From an uncultured Bacilli bacterium (lineage in GTDB: Bacteria; Bacillota_I; Bacilli_A; RF39; UBA660), in the NCBI GenBank assembly GCA_934096735.1, contig CAKOMS010000001.1, positions 1 through 64,000 of the forward strand: 64,000 nucleotides of DNA. The letters are read 5' to 3'. The position numbers and the translations under genes were made by a program. This document shows, piece after piece, positions 16,529 to 26,234 of this stretch. Every line of letters starts with the position of its first letter. Positions within the stretch are counted from its first letter, which is position 1. The notes beneath the pieces were generated by a model. It saw only the letters and a list, made by a program, of their open reading frames with translations. It made no database searches and was not told the DNA's origin.

Positions 16529-17595
16529 TAAGATATAAAGTTTTCTCCTGCTAATTTTAATTTCATATCTTCAGTTATTAGTGCTTCAATAATTGGTTCT
16601 AAATTACCGTCCATTACTCTATCTAATTCCATTACAGAAAAATTGATTCTGTGATCAGTTACTCTATTTTGAGGATAATTATATGTTCTTATTTTTTCTG
16701 AACGGTCTCCAGTTCCTATTTTTGTTTTTCTTTCTGCTCCAACTGCTGATTCTTGTTTTTGTTTCATATCATCATATAATTTTACTTTTAAAAGTTTCAT
16801 TGCAGTTTCTTTGTTTCTTAATTGACTTCTTTCTGTTTGACATCCTACTACCACGCCGGTTGGGATATGTGTTATTCTTACTGCAGAATTTGCTGTATTT
16901 ACTGATTGTCCTCCTGCTCCACTTGAATGGAAAACATCTATTTTTAAATCACTTTCCTTTATTTCTATATCCACATCTGTTACTTCTGGCATTACTAATA
17001 CTGTTGCAGTTGATGTATGAACTCTTCCTTGAGTTTCTGTTACTGGTACTCTTTGTACTCTATGAGATCCACTTTCATATTTTAGTTTAGAATATACATT
17101 GTTTCCTTTAATTGTACATTCAATTTGTGAAAATCCTCCTGATGAACCTTCAAGTGAATTTAATACTTCTAGTTTCCACCCATTGTTTTCACAGTATTTT
17201 TCATACATTCTAAATAAATCACCTGCAAAAATATTCGCTTCATCTCCGCCAGCAGCACCTCTTATTTCCATTATTACATTTTTACCATCATTTTCATCTT
17301 TTGGAACAAGTAGAACTTCTAATTCTTTTTGAATACTTTCTAGTAATTCACTATTTGTAGCAATTTCAAGTTCGGCCATTTCTCTAAACTCTGGATCATT
17401 TAAAAGTGTTTTTGCAGAATTTAAATTATTCTCTACTTCTTTGTATTTAGAATAACAGTTTACAATTTCTTCTAGATCACTTTGTTCTTTAGATAAGTTC
17501 TTTAATTTATTATAATCATTTAAAACTTCTGGTTTTGTTAACTCTATTTTTAATTCTTCATATTTTTTTAAGATATTTTCTAATCTTTCAAACAT
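16528..17595 (-). CDS. prfA: peptide chain release factor 1
   Basis: Reads UAA and UAG and triggers peptide release. 355 residues, standard. The GGQ loop is [20 protein letters not shown] near residues 223-242. The codon-recognition region around [18 protein letters not shown] is conserved. AGGTGAT precedes the ATG. Directly followed by prmC. UGA is also used as a stop in this window (for example trmN6 and the HAD gene), which implies an RF2 gene elsewhere and the standard code. Confidence 0.98.
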   Translation of the reverse strand: MFERLENILKKYEELKIELTKPEVLNDYNKLKNLSKEQSDLEEIVNCYSKYKEVENNLNSAKTLLNDPEFREMAELEIATNSELLESIQKELEVLLVPKDENDGKNVIMEIRGAAGGDEANIFAGDLFRMYEKYCENNGWKLEVLNSLEGSSGGFSQIECTIKGNNVYSKLKYESGSHRVQRVPVTETQGRVHTSTATVLVMPEVTDVDIEIKESDLKIDVFHSSGAGGQSVNTANSAVRITHIPTGVVVGCQTERSQLRNKETAMKLLKVKLYDDMKQKQESAVGAERKTKIGTGDRSEKIRTYNYPQNRVTDHRINFSVMELDRVMDGNLEPIIEALITEDMKLKLAGENFIS

Positions 17596-17634
17596 AAAAT
17601 CACCTTTTCTTTCTAAATTATATCATTTAAGCTT

Positions 17635-17663
17635 AAAAAAGTGAAACAGCAATATAGTTTCAC
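17635..17663 (-). terminator. rpoE terminator
   Basis: GTGAAAC / GTTTCAC stem with a 9-nt loop, followed by six T on the minus strand, just after the rpoE stop. Confidence 0.8.
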
Positions 17664-17669
17664 CTTATA

Positions 17670-18101
17670 TTATAGTTCCTCTGAATCATCAATTATAACT
17701 AGATCTTTTAAGTCGTCTTCTTCTTCATCCTCTGTTACATCTAAATCATCATCATAATAAACGTCTTCTTCTTCATCCATTTCGTCTTCTTCATCTATTT
17801 CATCAGTCGAATCTGAAAAATCTTCATCTTCATCCTCTACTACAATATCTTGTAAGTGATTAGTAGATAGATCCCAATAACCATTTGGTAATAAGACAAA
17901 TTTTTTGTTTATAGATAGTAATTCGAAAAAATCTGCTATTTTTTCTTCTACCGTTTCTTCTGGTAATTCTAATATCTTACATACCTTTTTAAATAAATCT
18001 AGTAATTTCATTTTTTTATTTGCTTCTTCAAGTACTAAATATGCTATTTCATCATATGTCATACTTTCTAATTCTTCTTTAGTTTTATCTTTTAAATTCA
18101 T
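17670..18101 (-). CDS. rpoE: DNA-directed RNA polymerase delta subunit
   Basis: Gram-positive RNA polymerase accessory subunit that aids recycling and sensitivity to initiating NTP levels. 143 residues: an N-terminal HARE-HTH domain (about 10-85, LESMTYDEIAYLVLEEANKK to LPNGYWDLS) and a disordered Asp/Glu-rich tail (about 88-140). The delta layout is unmistakable. AAGGAG lies 7 nt upstream of the ATG. It lies beside a DUF1934 gene, a grouping seen in other Bacilli near argS. Confidence 0.95.
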   Translation of the reverse strand: MNLKDKTKEELESMTYDEIAYLVLEEANKKMKLLDLFKKVCKILELPEETVEEKIADFFELLSINKKFVLLPNGYWDLSTNHLQDIVVEDEDEDFSDSTDEIDEEDEMDEEEDVYYDDDLDVTEDEEEDDLKDLVIIDDSEEL

Positions 18102-18165
18102 AATTGTCTCCTTTTCGTATCATTATATGCTTAGTTTTATATTATTCCATTATATATTAATTATT

Positions 18166-18504
18166 TTATATAAAATCTACTACTATTTTTTTTGTTTCAT
18201 CATCAAGTTTATAAATTAAAGTAATTTTGTCATTAATAATTATTTGTGATGATATTTTAATATCTTTTAATTCATAGTTTTTTTCTTTTAATAAGTAGTA
18301 CATTGTATTATTATTAAAATTTATTTTAAATAAAAACTCCTCAGTTTCTCTTTCATAAATATTATTATTTAAATTAATTGTATTTTTTATACCTAAAGAT
18401 TCCTCATATACAATAATATTATTTTCAAAAAAACACGTGGTATTATTTTTCTCAATCAATAATTTTTCATCATTAAAAAGTTGCCAATTTATTTCTCTTT
18501 TTAT
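18166..18504 (-). CDS. DUF1934 (YwiB-like) beta-barrel protein, probable AUA start
   Basis: A small protein matching the DUF1934/YwiB pattern: FFENNIIVYEESLGIKNTI, then an E-x-F-L-F-K-I-N-F strand, YYLLKEKNYELKDIKI and a final IYKLDDETKKIVVDFI. It is a calycin-like barrel of unknown role, found near rpoE/argS in Bacilli. The first usual start codon in frame is a TTG at 18459 with no ribosome site. The frame continues upstream through a sensible N terminus (KREINWQLFNDEKLL) to an ATA at 18504, four bases after GAGGTGG. The promoter at 18530-18558 would start the RNA near 18523, so the 18504 start fits the transcript much better. Confidence 0.65.
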   Translation of the reverse strand: MKREINWQLFNDEKLLIEKNNTTCFFENNIIVYEESLGIKNTINLNNNIYERETEEFLFKINFNNNTMYYLLKEKNYELKDIKISSQIIINDKITLIYKLDDETKKIVVDFI

Positions 18505-18529
18505 ATGACCACCTCTTTTTTTCTAGAAA

Positions 18530-18558
18530 ACTATAACACATGATATATATAATTTCAA
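18530..18558 (-). promoter_or_regulatory. sigma-A promoter of the DUF1934-rpoE transcript
   Basis: Minus strand TTGAAA (18558-18553), 17 bp, TATAGT (18535-18530). Transcription would begin about 8 nt before the GAGGTGG ribosome site of the DUF1934 gene. Confidence 0.65.
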
Positions 18559-18602
18559 CATATTTTTTTACTTTTTTTACATAATAAATTTAGGTGATTA
18601 AT

Positions 18603-20561
18603 TTGAGTAAATTTAAATATATATATAACCCAGTTATAAAACTCGGATTGTTTTTTATAATTAGTTGTATAATTTTAATTTTAGGAGTTAATATATATGC
18701 AAGAATTATTCCTAAACTTAATATAACAAATAATGGTACTTATTACTTATATGATAAAAATGATGTTTTAGTATATCAAGGAAGTAGTACATCATCTTGG
18801 GCTAATTTAAAAGATATAGATAATGATTTAAAAAATGCTGTTATAGCGATTGAAGATAAAAAATTTTATAACCATAGTGGATTTGATTATATAAGAATTG
18901 GTAAAGCAATGCTTACTAATATTAAAGCTAAAAAAATTGTTCAAGGAGCATCAACAATTACTCAACAATTAGTAAAAAATTTATATTTGGATTTTGATAA
19001 GACTTGGAAAAGAAAAATACAGGAAGCTTATTTAACTGTTATTACTGAAATACAATATAATAAAGATGATATTCTAGAGGCTTATTTAAACACTATTAAT
19101 TATGGGAATGGAAATTATGGAGTTAGTAATGCAAGTAAATTTTATTTTAATAAGAATGTAAGTGATCTTACATTAGAGGAGTGTATCATGCTTGCAGGTA
19201 TTCCAAAAAGTCCTAATAAATATAATCCAGTTAGTAGTAGAGAAAATTCTATAAAAAGAAGTAAAATTGTTGCTAAAGCAATGCTTGAAAATAATTATAT
19301 ATCTAGAGATACTTATAATAATTTAGATTTTGAAAGTGTTAATATTTATGGAAAAAAGAATGAAAATAATTTACAAACTTTAATGTATTATCAAGATGCT
19401 GTGTATAAGGAATTAGAAAAGTTAGGAATTAATAAAAATGTTTTAGCTACTGGGGAATTAAAAATATATACTAATTTAGACATTGAGAAACAAACTAGTT
19501 TAGAAAAAAGTATAATTAATAACATGACTGAAAATGAAGAATTACAGGTTGCTAGTGTAATAGTTGATCCTGATACTGGCAAGATTGAGGCTTTAACTGG
19601 CGGAAAAGATTATAGTTTAAGTACTTATAATAGGGCTGTTATGTCCAAAAGACAAGTTGGTTCTACTATGAAATCATTTTTGTATTATACTGCTCTTGAA
19701 AATAATATGACATCAAGTTCTAAGTTTAAAAGTGAACTTACTACTTTTAATTTATCAAATAAAGACATATATATGCCTAATAATCATGGAAATAAATATG
19801 CAAATAAAGAAATAACTATGGCTGCAGCTATTGCATTTTCAGATAATGTTTATGCTGTTAAAACTAATCTATTTTTAGGAACAGATGCCTTGGTTAATAC
19901 TGCAAGTAAAGTTGGTATAAAAGAAAAATTAAATAGTATTCCTTCTTTAGCTCTTGGAACTGGGGAAATTAATATTTTAGATTATGCAACTGGTTATGCT
20001 ACACTTGCAAGTGGTGGATATAAAAAAGACCTTTACTTAATAAGAAAAATTGAAGATAAAGATGGAAATGTTATATATATCAAAGAAGAAGATAAAAGTT
20101 TAGTTTTAAATCCAAATTATGTATATATATTAAATGAATTACTAAGTAATACTACAAATAGTGTTTTTAAAGATTATACATCTGCTACTGGATTATCAAT
20201 TGCTAGTAAACTTAGTAGAAAATATGCAATTAAAACAGGAACTACTGAATCTGATTACTGGACTTGTGGTTATAATAAAGATGATTTAATATTAGTATGG
20301 GTTGGATACGATGATAATAGAGAATTTGAAAAAAATTATGGTTATATTAGTAAAAATATTTGGGCTGATACCATGGAAAGTATTCAGGAAAATCTTCAAA
20401 AAGATAATTGGTATAAGAAACCTGCAAATGTTGTTGGTATTATATTAGATGCTGTTACTGGAGAGGCTACTAATGATAAAAATAAAGGAGTTATTTACTA
20501 TTATTTAAAAGGTAGTGAACCTAGTATTAGTAATGCTATATATGTAAAAAAAGAGGATTAA
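18603..20561 (+). CDS. class A penicillin-binding protein (transglycosylase-transpeptidase)
   Basis: Bifunctional cell-wall synthase of 653 residues, anchored by one N-terminal helix (about 13-35). The GT51 domain shows IEDKKFYNHSGFDYIRI with the catalytic Glu, GASTITQQLVKNLYL and KIQEAYLT. The transpeptidase domain shows SxxK in VGSTMKSFLYYT, SDN in AFSDNVYAVKTN and KTG in AIKTGTTESDYW. PBP1A/1F-like. The TTG at 18603, four bases after AGGTGAT, is preferred to the GTG at 18594 that overlaps it. It is transcribed against its neighbours and head-on to the replication fork from oriC. Confidence 0.95.
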   Translation: MSKFKYIYNPVIKLGLFFIISCIILILGVNIYARIIPKLNITNNGTYYLYDKNDVLVYQGSSTSSWANLKDIDNDLKNAVIAIEDKKFYNHSGFDYIRIGKAMLTNIKAKKIVQGASTITQQLVKNLYLDFDKTWKRKIQEAYLTVITEIQYNKDDILEAYLNTINYGNGNYGVSNASKFYFNKNVSDLTLEECIMLAGIPKSPNKYNPVSSRENSIKRSKIVAKAMLENNYISRDTYNNLDFESVNIYGKKNENNLQTLMYYQDAVYKELEKLGINKNVLATGELKIYTNLDIEKQTSLEKSIINNMTENEELQVASVIVDPDTGKIEALTGGKDYSLSTYNRAVMSKRQVGSTMKSFLYYTALENNMTSSSKFKSELTTFNLSNKDIYMPNNHGNKYANKEITMAAAIAFSDNVYAVKTNLFLGTDALVNTASKVGIKEKLNSIPSLALGTGEINILDYATGYATLASGGYKKDLYLIRKIEDKDGNVIYIKEEDKSLVLNPNYVYILNELLSNTTNSVFKDYTSATGLSIASKLSRKYAIKTGTTESDYWTCGYNKDDLILVWVGYDDNREFEKNYGYISKNIWADTMESIQENLQKDNWYKKPANVVGIILDAVTGEATNDKNKGVIYYYLKGSEPSISNAIYVKKED

Positions 20562-20582
20562 TTTAATAAAAATTCCTCTTTT
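20549..20582. terminator. bidirectional terminator between the PBP gene and noc/parB
   Basis: AAAAGAGGA / TCCTCTTTT, a perfect 9-bp stem with a 16-nt AT loop, between two convergent genes. T-rich tracts follow in both directions, and the arms overlap the end of the PBP gene. Confidence 0.75.
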
Positions 20583-21572
20583 CTATTTTTCTATAGATAT
20601 TATGTATTTTACTTCGTTAGTAGTTTCATTTTTTTCTAGTTTAACTGTGTAATTACTTTGTTTTAATTCATTTGTTACTTTATCTATTAACCCATTTGCT
20701 AGTGACATATCTTTAGAAATTTTTGGCTCATCTGTTTCAACTTTTTTTGATGGAATTTCGAAATCCAAAAAATCTACTTCTTCTTCTTTTTTGTCATTTT
20801 CTTCTAAAATATTCATATTTGTTGCTTCTTTTTCAAGTTCATTAAAGAATTTATTTGGTACTTCTTTTATTTTAGGTGGAATAAAATTATTTATTAATTC
20901 AGATATATCTATTTGTTTTCTTGTTTCATTATTTGATGTATTTTCATTTTCTTTTGATTTATTTGTTAATTCAGGTTTATCCTTAAGCATTTTATCTAAT
21001 TCTCTTACAGTTAATCTCTCTTTAATAATCTTTTCTAACCATTTGTTTTGAAGTTCTTCTGTATTTAATTGTAATAAACTTCTTGCATGTCTTTCAGATA
21101 TTTTTCCTTCAATTAATGCTTCTTGTACTTCTTCACTTAAAGAAAGTAATCTTAGTTTATTAGAAATAGCTGATTGACTTAGACCCATTTTTTTTGCTAA
21201 TTCTTCTTGGGTTAAGTATCCTTTATCAAGAAGTTGTTTATATGATTTTGCTTCTTCAATACTTGATAAATCTCTTCTTTGAATATTCTCTACAATTGCT
21301 ACTTCTGCACTTTTTTTGTCGTCTATTTTTGATATTATTGCTGGTACTGATGAAAGTCCAGCCATTTTTGCGGCTTTATAGCGTCTTTCTCCTGCTATAA
21401 TTTCAAATTTATCTCCTAGACGTCTTAAAACAAGGGGTTGAATAATCCCATGCTCTTTTATAGAAGATGACAATTCTTTCAATGCTGTTTCATCAAATGC
21501 AATTCTCGGTTGAAATCTATTAGGAATTATATCTTCAATAGGTACATTTAAAATTTGTGACTCAGTATTCAC
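20583..21572 (-). CDS. noc: Noc-type ParB family DNA-binding CTPase
   Basis: 329 residues. N-terminal ParB/CTPase domain with NRFQPR, IIQPLVLRR, IIAGERRYKAAK and IVENIQRRDLSSIEEA; central HTH with QEELAKKMGLSQSAISNKL; Glu/Lys-rich linker (about 215-290); C-terminal dimer domain. At three of the four positions known to separate Noc from ParB DNA specificity it has the Noc residue: Q in SQSAIS, K in SNKLRLL, R in SERHARSL (the fourth is S). Position beside rsmG also fits Noc, and four perfect Noc sites lie at 36.9-38.0 kb. The N-terminal amphipathic membrane helix of B. subtilis Noc is absent, and the GTG start with GGGGAG five bases before it leaves no room for one. ParB (Spo0J) remains an alternative. 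Confidence 0.8.
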   Translation of the reverse strand: MNTESQILNVPIEDIIPNRFQPRIAFDETALKELSSSIKEHGIIQPLVLRRLGDKFEIIAGERRYKAAKMAGLSSVPAIISKIDDKKSAEVAIVENIQRRDLSSIEEAKSYKQLLDKGYLTQEELAKKMGLSQSAISNKLRLLSLSEEVQEALIEGKISERHARSLLQLNTEELQNKWLEKIIKERLTVRELDKMLKDKPELTNKSKENENTSNNETRKQIDISELINNFIPPKIKEVPNKFFNELEKEATNMNILEENDKKEEEVDFLDFEIPSKKVETDEPKISKDMSLANGLIDKVTNELKQSNYTVKLEKNETTNEVKYIISIEK

Positions 21573-21616
21573 TATTCTCCCCTTTACCTTTCTATTTTAT
21601 TCTATCTTATTTGTTA

Positions 21617-22327
21617 TTATTTTACAAGTGGTTTTTGAAGAATTTGATTATAAGATCTTGGATATTTTTTATCAATTTCTTTACATTTTTTTATTACAAT
21701 TAAACTTCTTTTGCTTTTATTTTCCGGTAATTCAAATTCTTCTACTTTGATAATTTTTGAGTTAAGTACTTGTAATGTTTTTATACTTTCTTCAAGCTCT
21801 TCTTCTATGTTTCCTTTCATGGCAATAAATAATCCATCGTTTTTTAAAAATGGTAATGATAATTCTGCCAATATTCTTAAATGTGATACTGCTCTTCCAG
21901 TAACAACATCAAAACTATTTCTTTTTTCCTTTATATAACTTTCACTTCTGTCATTTATTACTTCTACATCTTTTAAATTGAGTTTATCACATATTAGGTT
22001 TAAAAACTTAGTTTTTTTATTATTTGAATCTAATACTGTTAGTTGTAAATTTGGAAAAAATATTTTTAAAACTATACCTGGAAAACCTGCTCCACTTCCT
22101 ATATCTAATATTTTATAATTATTATTTAAATCTATTACTTTACTTATAGTTAGTGAATCATAAAAATGAAGTAAGTATACTGAATTTTCTTCTTTTATGG
22201 CAGTTATATTTGTATGACTATTATATTTACTTAATTCTTTATAATAAATATTTAAATCATTTAATTCTTTGTCCGTTATATTTATGTTCAATTTTTTAAC
22301 TTCTTCAATAAATTCATTTTTATTCAT
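21617..22327 (-). CDS. rsmG: 16S rRNA (guanine527-N7)-methyltransferase
   Basis: Methylates G527 of 16S rRNA (GidB); loss gives low-level streptomycin resistance in many bacteria. 236 residues with the SAM-binding LDIGSGAGFPGIVLKIFFP near residues 70-88, and the family blocks LLHFYDSLTI and DVVTGRAVSHLRILAEL. Its start overlaps the mnmG stop by 8 bp, so the two are coupled. Sits between noc and mnmG as in B. subtilis. Confidence 0.96.
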   Translation of the reverse strand: MNKNEFIEEVKKLNINITDKELNDLNIYYKELSKYNSHTNITAIKEENSVYLLHFYDSLTISKVIDLNNNYKILDIGSGAGFPGIVLKIFFPNLQLTVLDSNNKKTKFLNLICDKLNLKDVEVINDRSESYIKEKRNSFDVVTGRAVSHLRILAELSLPFLKNDGLFIAMKGNIEEELEESIKTLQVLNSKIIKVEEFELPENKSKRSLIVIKKCKEIDKKYPRSYNQILQKPLVK

Positions 22328-24182
22328 TTTTACCGTATTCTTTCTTTAAATATATAGCTAAAATTGTTATGTCGGTTGGGTTAACTCCACTAATTCTTGA
22401 TGCTTGTGCTATTGTTTTTGGTCTTACTTTATCAAGTTTTTGTTTTGCTTCACTAGCTAAATTTTTAATTTTTGCATAGTCTATATCATCCGGAATTTGT
22501 TTTTCTTCAACTTTAATTAATTTTTCGCTTTCTTTATATGCTTTTTGTATATATCCTTGATATTTTGTTTCAATAAATACTTGCTCTTTAACTTCATTTG
22601 AAAATGGAAAATTTGTAAACTTTTCTAAAAAATTAAAATCAATTTCTGGTCTTTTTAATAATTCATAATAAGAAATAGAATTTTTAGGAATTTGTTTATT
22701 TTCGTTCAAAAATATTTCTTTTACTTTTTCATTTAAAGTTAATTTTTTTTCTTTAAGCATTAAAGTTAATGCTTGTATATCTTGAATCTTTTTTAATAAT
22801 CTATTATGTTGCTCTTCATTAATTGCATTTATTTTATAAGCATACTCTCTTAATCTTAAATCGGCATTATCATGTCTTAAAAGTAATCTGAATTCTGCTC
22901 GACTTGTTAACATTCTATATGGATCTGTAACTCCTTTAGTTACTAAATCATCTATTAAAACACCAATGTAGGCTTCACTTCTTTTTAGAATTAGAGGATT
23001 TTTATTTTGAACTTTTAAACTTGCATTTATTCCAGCAATTATCCCTTGTCCAGCTGCTTCTTCATAACCACTTGTTCCATTTATTTGACCAGCTGTAAAA
23101 AGTCCTTCTATTATTTTACTTTCTAAACTTGGATTAATTTGCATAGAATCAATGGCATCATACTCGATAGCATATGCATACTTTGTTATTTCTGCATTTT
23201 CAAGACCTTTTAAACTATGTACCATCTTTTCTTGTACATCCCTTGGCATACTTGTTGAAAAACCTTGTAAATACCATTCATCATAGTAAACACTTTCTGG
23301 TTCTAAGAATAATTGATGTCTTTCTTTATCATGAAATCTCACTACTTTATCTTCAATTGAAGGACAATATCTTGGTCCTACTCCAGTCGCATATCCACCA
23401 TACATAGCTGATTTTTTTAAATTTTCTTCAATTATTTTATGAGTAGTTGCATTTGTATATAGTAAATAGCATTTTTGTTGTTTATTTAATTCATATTGAG
23501 GTGCAATATCATGGCTAAATGTCCAGTAAGTATTATCACCACATTCTTCATGCATAACTGAAAAATCTATAGATTCCTTTTTTATTCTAGGTGGTGTACC
23601 AGTTTTTAGTCTTATAATATTAAAACCAAGTTTTTTTAAATTATCACTTAAGAAATTACTTCTTTTTTCACCATGAGGTCCACCTTCTGTATTTTCACTT
23701 CCAATTAAAATATTAGATTTTAAATATGTTCCAGTTGTCAAAACTACAGTCTTTGCTTTTATTTCTTCCCCTGTTTTTAAAATAATACCATTTATTTTGT
23801 TGTTAATAACTATCAAGTTTTCAACAAGGCCTTCTTTTATTTCTAAGTTAGAATTATTATTTAAGTATTCAAGCATTTTCTTTGGATATATTTTTTTATC
23901 TGCTTGAGCTCTTAAACTTCTTACTGCCGGACCTTTTGAATTATTTAACATTTTTATTTGAAAATGAGATAAATCTGCTACAACACCCATTAAACCACCT
24001 AATGCATCAACTTCTCTAACTATTATACCTTTTGCTGTTCCTCCAATAGAAGGATTGCAAGGCATATCTGCAATATTATTTTTATTCATAGTTATTAAAA
24101 GAGTTTTCATGCCCATTTTTGCTGCAATATTTGATGCTTCACATCCAGCATGTCCTCCACCTACTACAATTACATCATACAT
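22320..24182 (-). CDS. mnmG: tRNA uridine 5-carboxymethylaminomethyl modification enzyme MnmG
   Basis: FAD- and folate-dependent partner of MnmE (GidA), modifying U34 of tRNAs that read NNA/NNG codons. 620 residues. N-terminal Rossmann GGGHAGCEASNIAAKMG; the signature CNPSIGGTAKG near residues 42-52; HDKERHQLFLEPES; GYEEAAGQG near the FAD-closing region; C-terminal helical domain ending GVNPTDITILAIYLKK. Seven bases after mnmE stops, so one transcript. Confidence 0.98.
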   Translation of the reverse strand: MYDVIVVGGGHAGCEASNIAAKMGMKTLLITMNKNNIADMPCNPSIGGTAKGIIVREVDALGGLMGVVADLSHFQIKMLNNSKGPAVRSLRAQADKKIYPKKMLEYLNNNSNLEIKEGLVENLIVINNKINGIILKTGEEIKAKTVVLTTGTYLKSNILIGSENTEGGPHGEKRSNFLSDNLKKLGFNIIRLKTGTPPRIKKESIDFSVMHEECGDNTYWTFSHDIAPQYELNKQQKCYLLYTNATTHKIIEENLKKSAMYGGYATGVGPRYCPSIEDKVVRFHDKERHQLFLEPESVYYDEWYLQGFSTSMPRDVQEKMVHSLKGLENAEITKYAYAIEYDAIDSMQINPSLESKIIEGLFTAGQINGTSGYEEAAGQGIIAGINASLKVQNKNPLILKRSEAYIGVLIDDLVTKGVTDPYRMLTSRAEFRLLLRHDNADLRLREYAYKINAINEEQHNRLLKKIQDIQALTLMLKEKKLTLNEKVKEIFLNENKQIPKNSISYYELLKRPEIDFNFLEKFTNFPFSNEVKEQVFIETKYQGYIQKAYKESEKLIKVEEKQIPDDIDYAKIKNLASEAKQKLDKVRPKTIAQASRISGVNPTDITILAIYLKKEYGKNE

Positions 24183-24189
24183 ATTATCA

Positions 24190-25533
24190 CTACTTTCCTA
24201 AACAAAAATTACTAAATAATGTATTTATTAATTCATCTTGATATACTTCTCCAGTAATTTCTCCTAAATAATTCCAAGCATTAGTAATATCTATCTCAAT
24301 AATGTCAACTGGTATACTATTTTCTAAATTAGTAATAGCATTTTTAATACTATCTAATGCTTTTTTTAGTAAATCTATTTGTCTTACATTTGACATATAG
24401 GTTAAATTTTTATTGTTAATTTGATCTAAACCTAATTTTTCTATAATTTTATTTCTTAAAGTATCTAATCCATTTGAAGTGAGTGTGTTTCCTTCAATGT
24501 AGCTATCTGAAATATCTACTTTTTTAGGAAGATCATTTTTATTTACAAATATTATTAGTTTATCTTGAGATATTTTTTTTATTAATTTTATTTCATCATT
24601 ATTAATTTCTTCATTATTATTTAATACTAGAATTACAATATCTGCTGAATCAATATATGAAAGACTCTTTTTTACTCCGATTTGTTCTACTAAATCGTTT
24701 GTTTCTCTTATACCAGCAGTATCTATAAAGTTAATTTTAAAACCATTTATTGTTATTGTACCTTCAACTACATCTCTTGTTGTACCTGCTATGTCTGTTA
24801 CTATAGCTTTTTCTTCATCAATCAAACTATTTAAAATACTACTTTTTCCTACATTAGGTCTACCTACTAATGCTATATTAATTCCATCTTTTATAAGCTT
24901 TCCATTCCTTGAATCTTTTAATATTGATGAGATGTCATCATCTATTTTTTTTAGTTTTGGGAGCAGTTTTTCTTTAGTTAATTCCTCAATATCTTCATAC
25001 TCTGGATAATCAATATTTACTTCAATGTTTGCCATTATACTAACTACTTTTTCACGCAAGCTTTTAATTTTTTTTGTAAGTGCACCACCCATGTTATTTA
25101 GAGCCAATTTTCTAGCATTGTCACTTTCTGAAGTAATTAAATCATTTACTGCTTCAGCTTCAATTAAATCTATTCTTCCATTTAAAAAAGCTCTTTTCGT
25201 AAATTCACCAGGTTCTGCTAATCTACAACCTTTTTCTAATAATAGTTCTAATATTTTATACATAGTATTTTTTCCACCATGACTATTTATTTCAATCACG
25301 TCTTCAGTAGTATACGTCTTTGGAGATAACATTGTTGTAACTAATACTTCATCTATTTTTTCATCTTTATCTATTATAAAACCATAACTTATTGTATGAC
25401 TTTTTACTTTTGTTAAATCTTCTCCTTTAAAAATAGAATTAACTATATTAATAGAAGATGGTCCACTTACTCTAATTATTCCAATAGCTCCTAATCCTAA
25501 TGATGTTGATATTGCACATATTGTATCTTCCAT
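24190..25533 (-). CDS. mnmE: tRNA modification GTPase MnmE
   Basis: GTPase partner of MnmG (TrmE). 447 residues. N-terminal formyl-THF-binding domain, helical domain, and an inserted G domain with G1 GRPNVGKSSILNSL, G2/G3 IAGTTRDV and DTAGIRET, G4 NKND. The essential C-terminal C-x-G-K motif is present as FCLGK, the last residues of the protein. First gene of the mnmE-mnmG-rsmG block, preceded by a terminator for khpB. Confidence 0.98.
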   Translation of the reverse strand: MEDTICAISTSLGLGAIGIIRVSGPSSINIVNSIFKGEDLTKVKSHTISYGFIIDKDEKIDEVLVTTMLSPKTYTTEDVIEINSHGGKNTMYKILELLLEKGCRLAEPGEFTKRAFLNGRIDLIEAEAVNDLITSESDNARKLALNNMGGALTKKIKSLREKVVSIMANIEVNIDYPEYEDIEELTKEKLLPKLKKIDDDISSILKDSRNGKLIKDGINIALVGRPNVGKSSILNSLIDEEKAIVTDIAGTTRDVVEGTITINGFKINFIDTAGIRETNDLVEQIGVKKSLSYIDSADIVILVLNNNEEINNDEIKLIKKISQDKLIIFVNKNDLPKKVDISDSYIEGNTLTSNGLDTLRNKIIEKLGLDQINNKNLTYMSNVRQIDLLKKALDSIKNAITNLENSIPVDIIEIDITNAWNYLGEITGEVYQDELINTLFSNFCLGK

Positions 25534-25586
25534 ATTTACTCCCTTTCTTCCGGTATTATATTAGCACAAAAATAATAATATTTCAT

Positions 25587-25610
25587 TAAAAAAACTTGGG
25601 AATACCAAGT
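25587..25610 (-). terminator. khpB terminator
   Basis: ACTTGG / CCAAGT stem with a 5-nt loop and at least six T after it on the minus strand, 13 bp past the khpB stop. Confidence 0.7.
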
Positions 25611-25622
25611 TTTGGGTACTTT

Positions 25623-26234
25623 TTAGTCAATAGGTTTAATTACAACATGACGATTTGGTTCTTCACCAGTACTTTCAGTTTTAATTCCTTTCCAATTAGT
25701 TAAGGCATTGTGTATAATTCGTCTGTCGTAAGCGTTCATATTTTCTAAATGAACTTCCATTTTTGTTTTTGATACTTCTTTAGCTAAATTTTTAGCTAGT
25801 CTTTCTAATCTTTTTTGTTGTTTTTCTCTATAATTTTCAACGTCCAAAGATATAAATGGTTTTATATTTAAATCTGTAATTATTTTTTGTTTTAAAATAT
25901 TTTCAATAGATTTTAATGTATTTCCATTTTTTCCTATAATAATTGGATTGTTATTTGTAAATAATTTTATATAAATAACATCTTCTCTAATTTTGGATTC
26001 GAAATTTACTGTTAAATTCATATTAGTTAATAATTCTTCTAAAAAGTTTTTAATGTAATTAACTAGTTCTTCTTTTGTTATTACTGTTAATTCAATGGTA
26101 TTATTCTTGTTAAATAAGCCACTTTTCTTTTCAGAATATCTATAATAAAAATCTTTTTGTTCTAAATTATTTTCAGTACAAACTTCTTGAAGTAATGTTT
26201 CTAAATCTTTACCTTCTTTTTTAATTATTTCCAT
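25623..26234 (-). CDS. khpB: RNA-binding protein KhpB (Jag)
   Basis: 203 residues. Jag-N domain (residues 1-50, MEIIKKEGKDLETLLQEV), a KH-type domain (about 80-140, with IIGKNGNTLKSIENILKQ replacing the GxxG loop), and a C-terminal R3H domain (about 145-203: RLERLAKNLAKEVSKT to NRHVVIKPID). With KhpA it binds sRNAs and mRNAs and affects cell elongation and division in streptococci and clostridia. Overlaps the yidC end by 14 bp, the usual yidC-jag pair. Confidence 0.95.
   Translation of the reverse strand: MEIIKKEGKDLETLLQEVCTENNLEQKDFYYRYSEKKSGLFNKNNTIELTVITKEELVNYIKNFLEELLTNMNLTVNFESKIREDVIYIKLFTNNNPIIIGKNGNTLKSIENILKQKIITDLNIKPFISLDVENYREKQQKRLERLAKNLAKEVSKTKMEVHLENMNAYDRRIIHNALTNWKGIKTESTGEEPNRHVVIKPID

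Noticed and set aside
16683..17090. Leu/Phe-rich plus-strand frame opposite prfA
   Set aside because: Shadow of the conserved prfA coding region; composition typical of the complement of an AT-rich gene.
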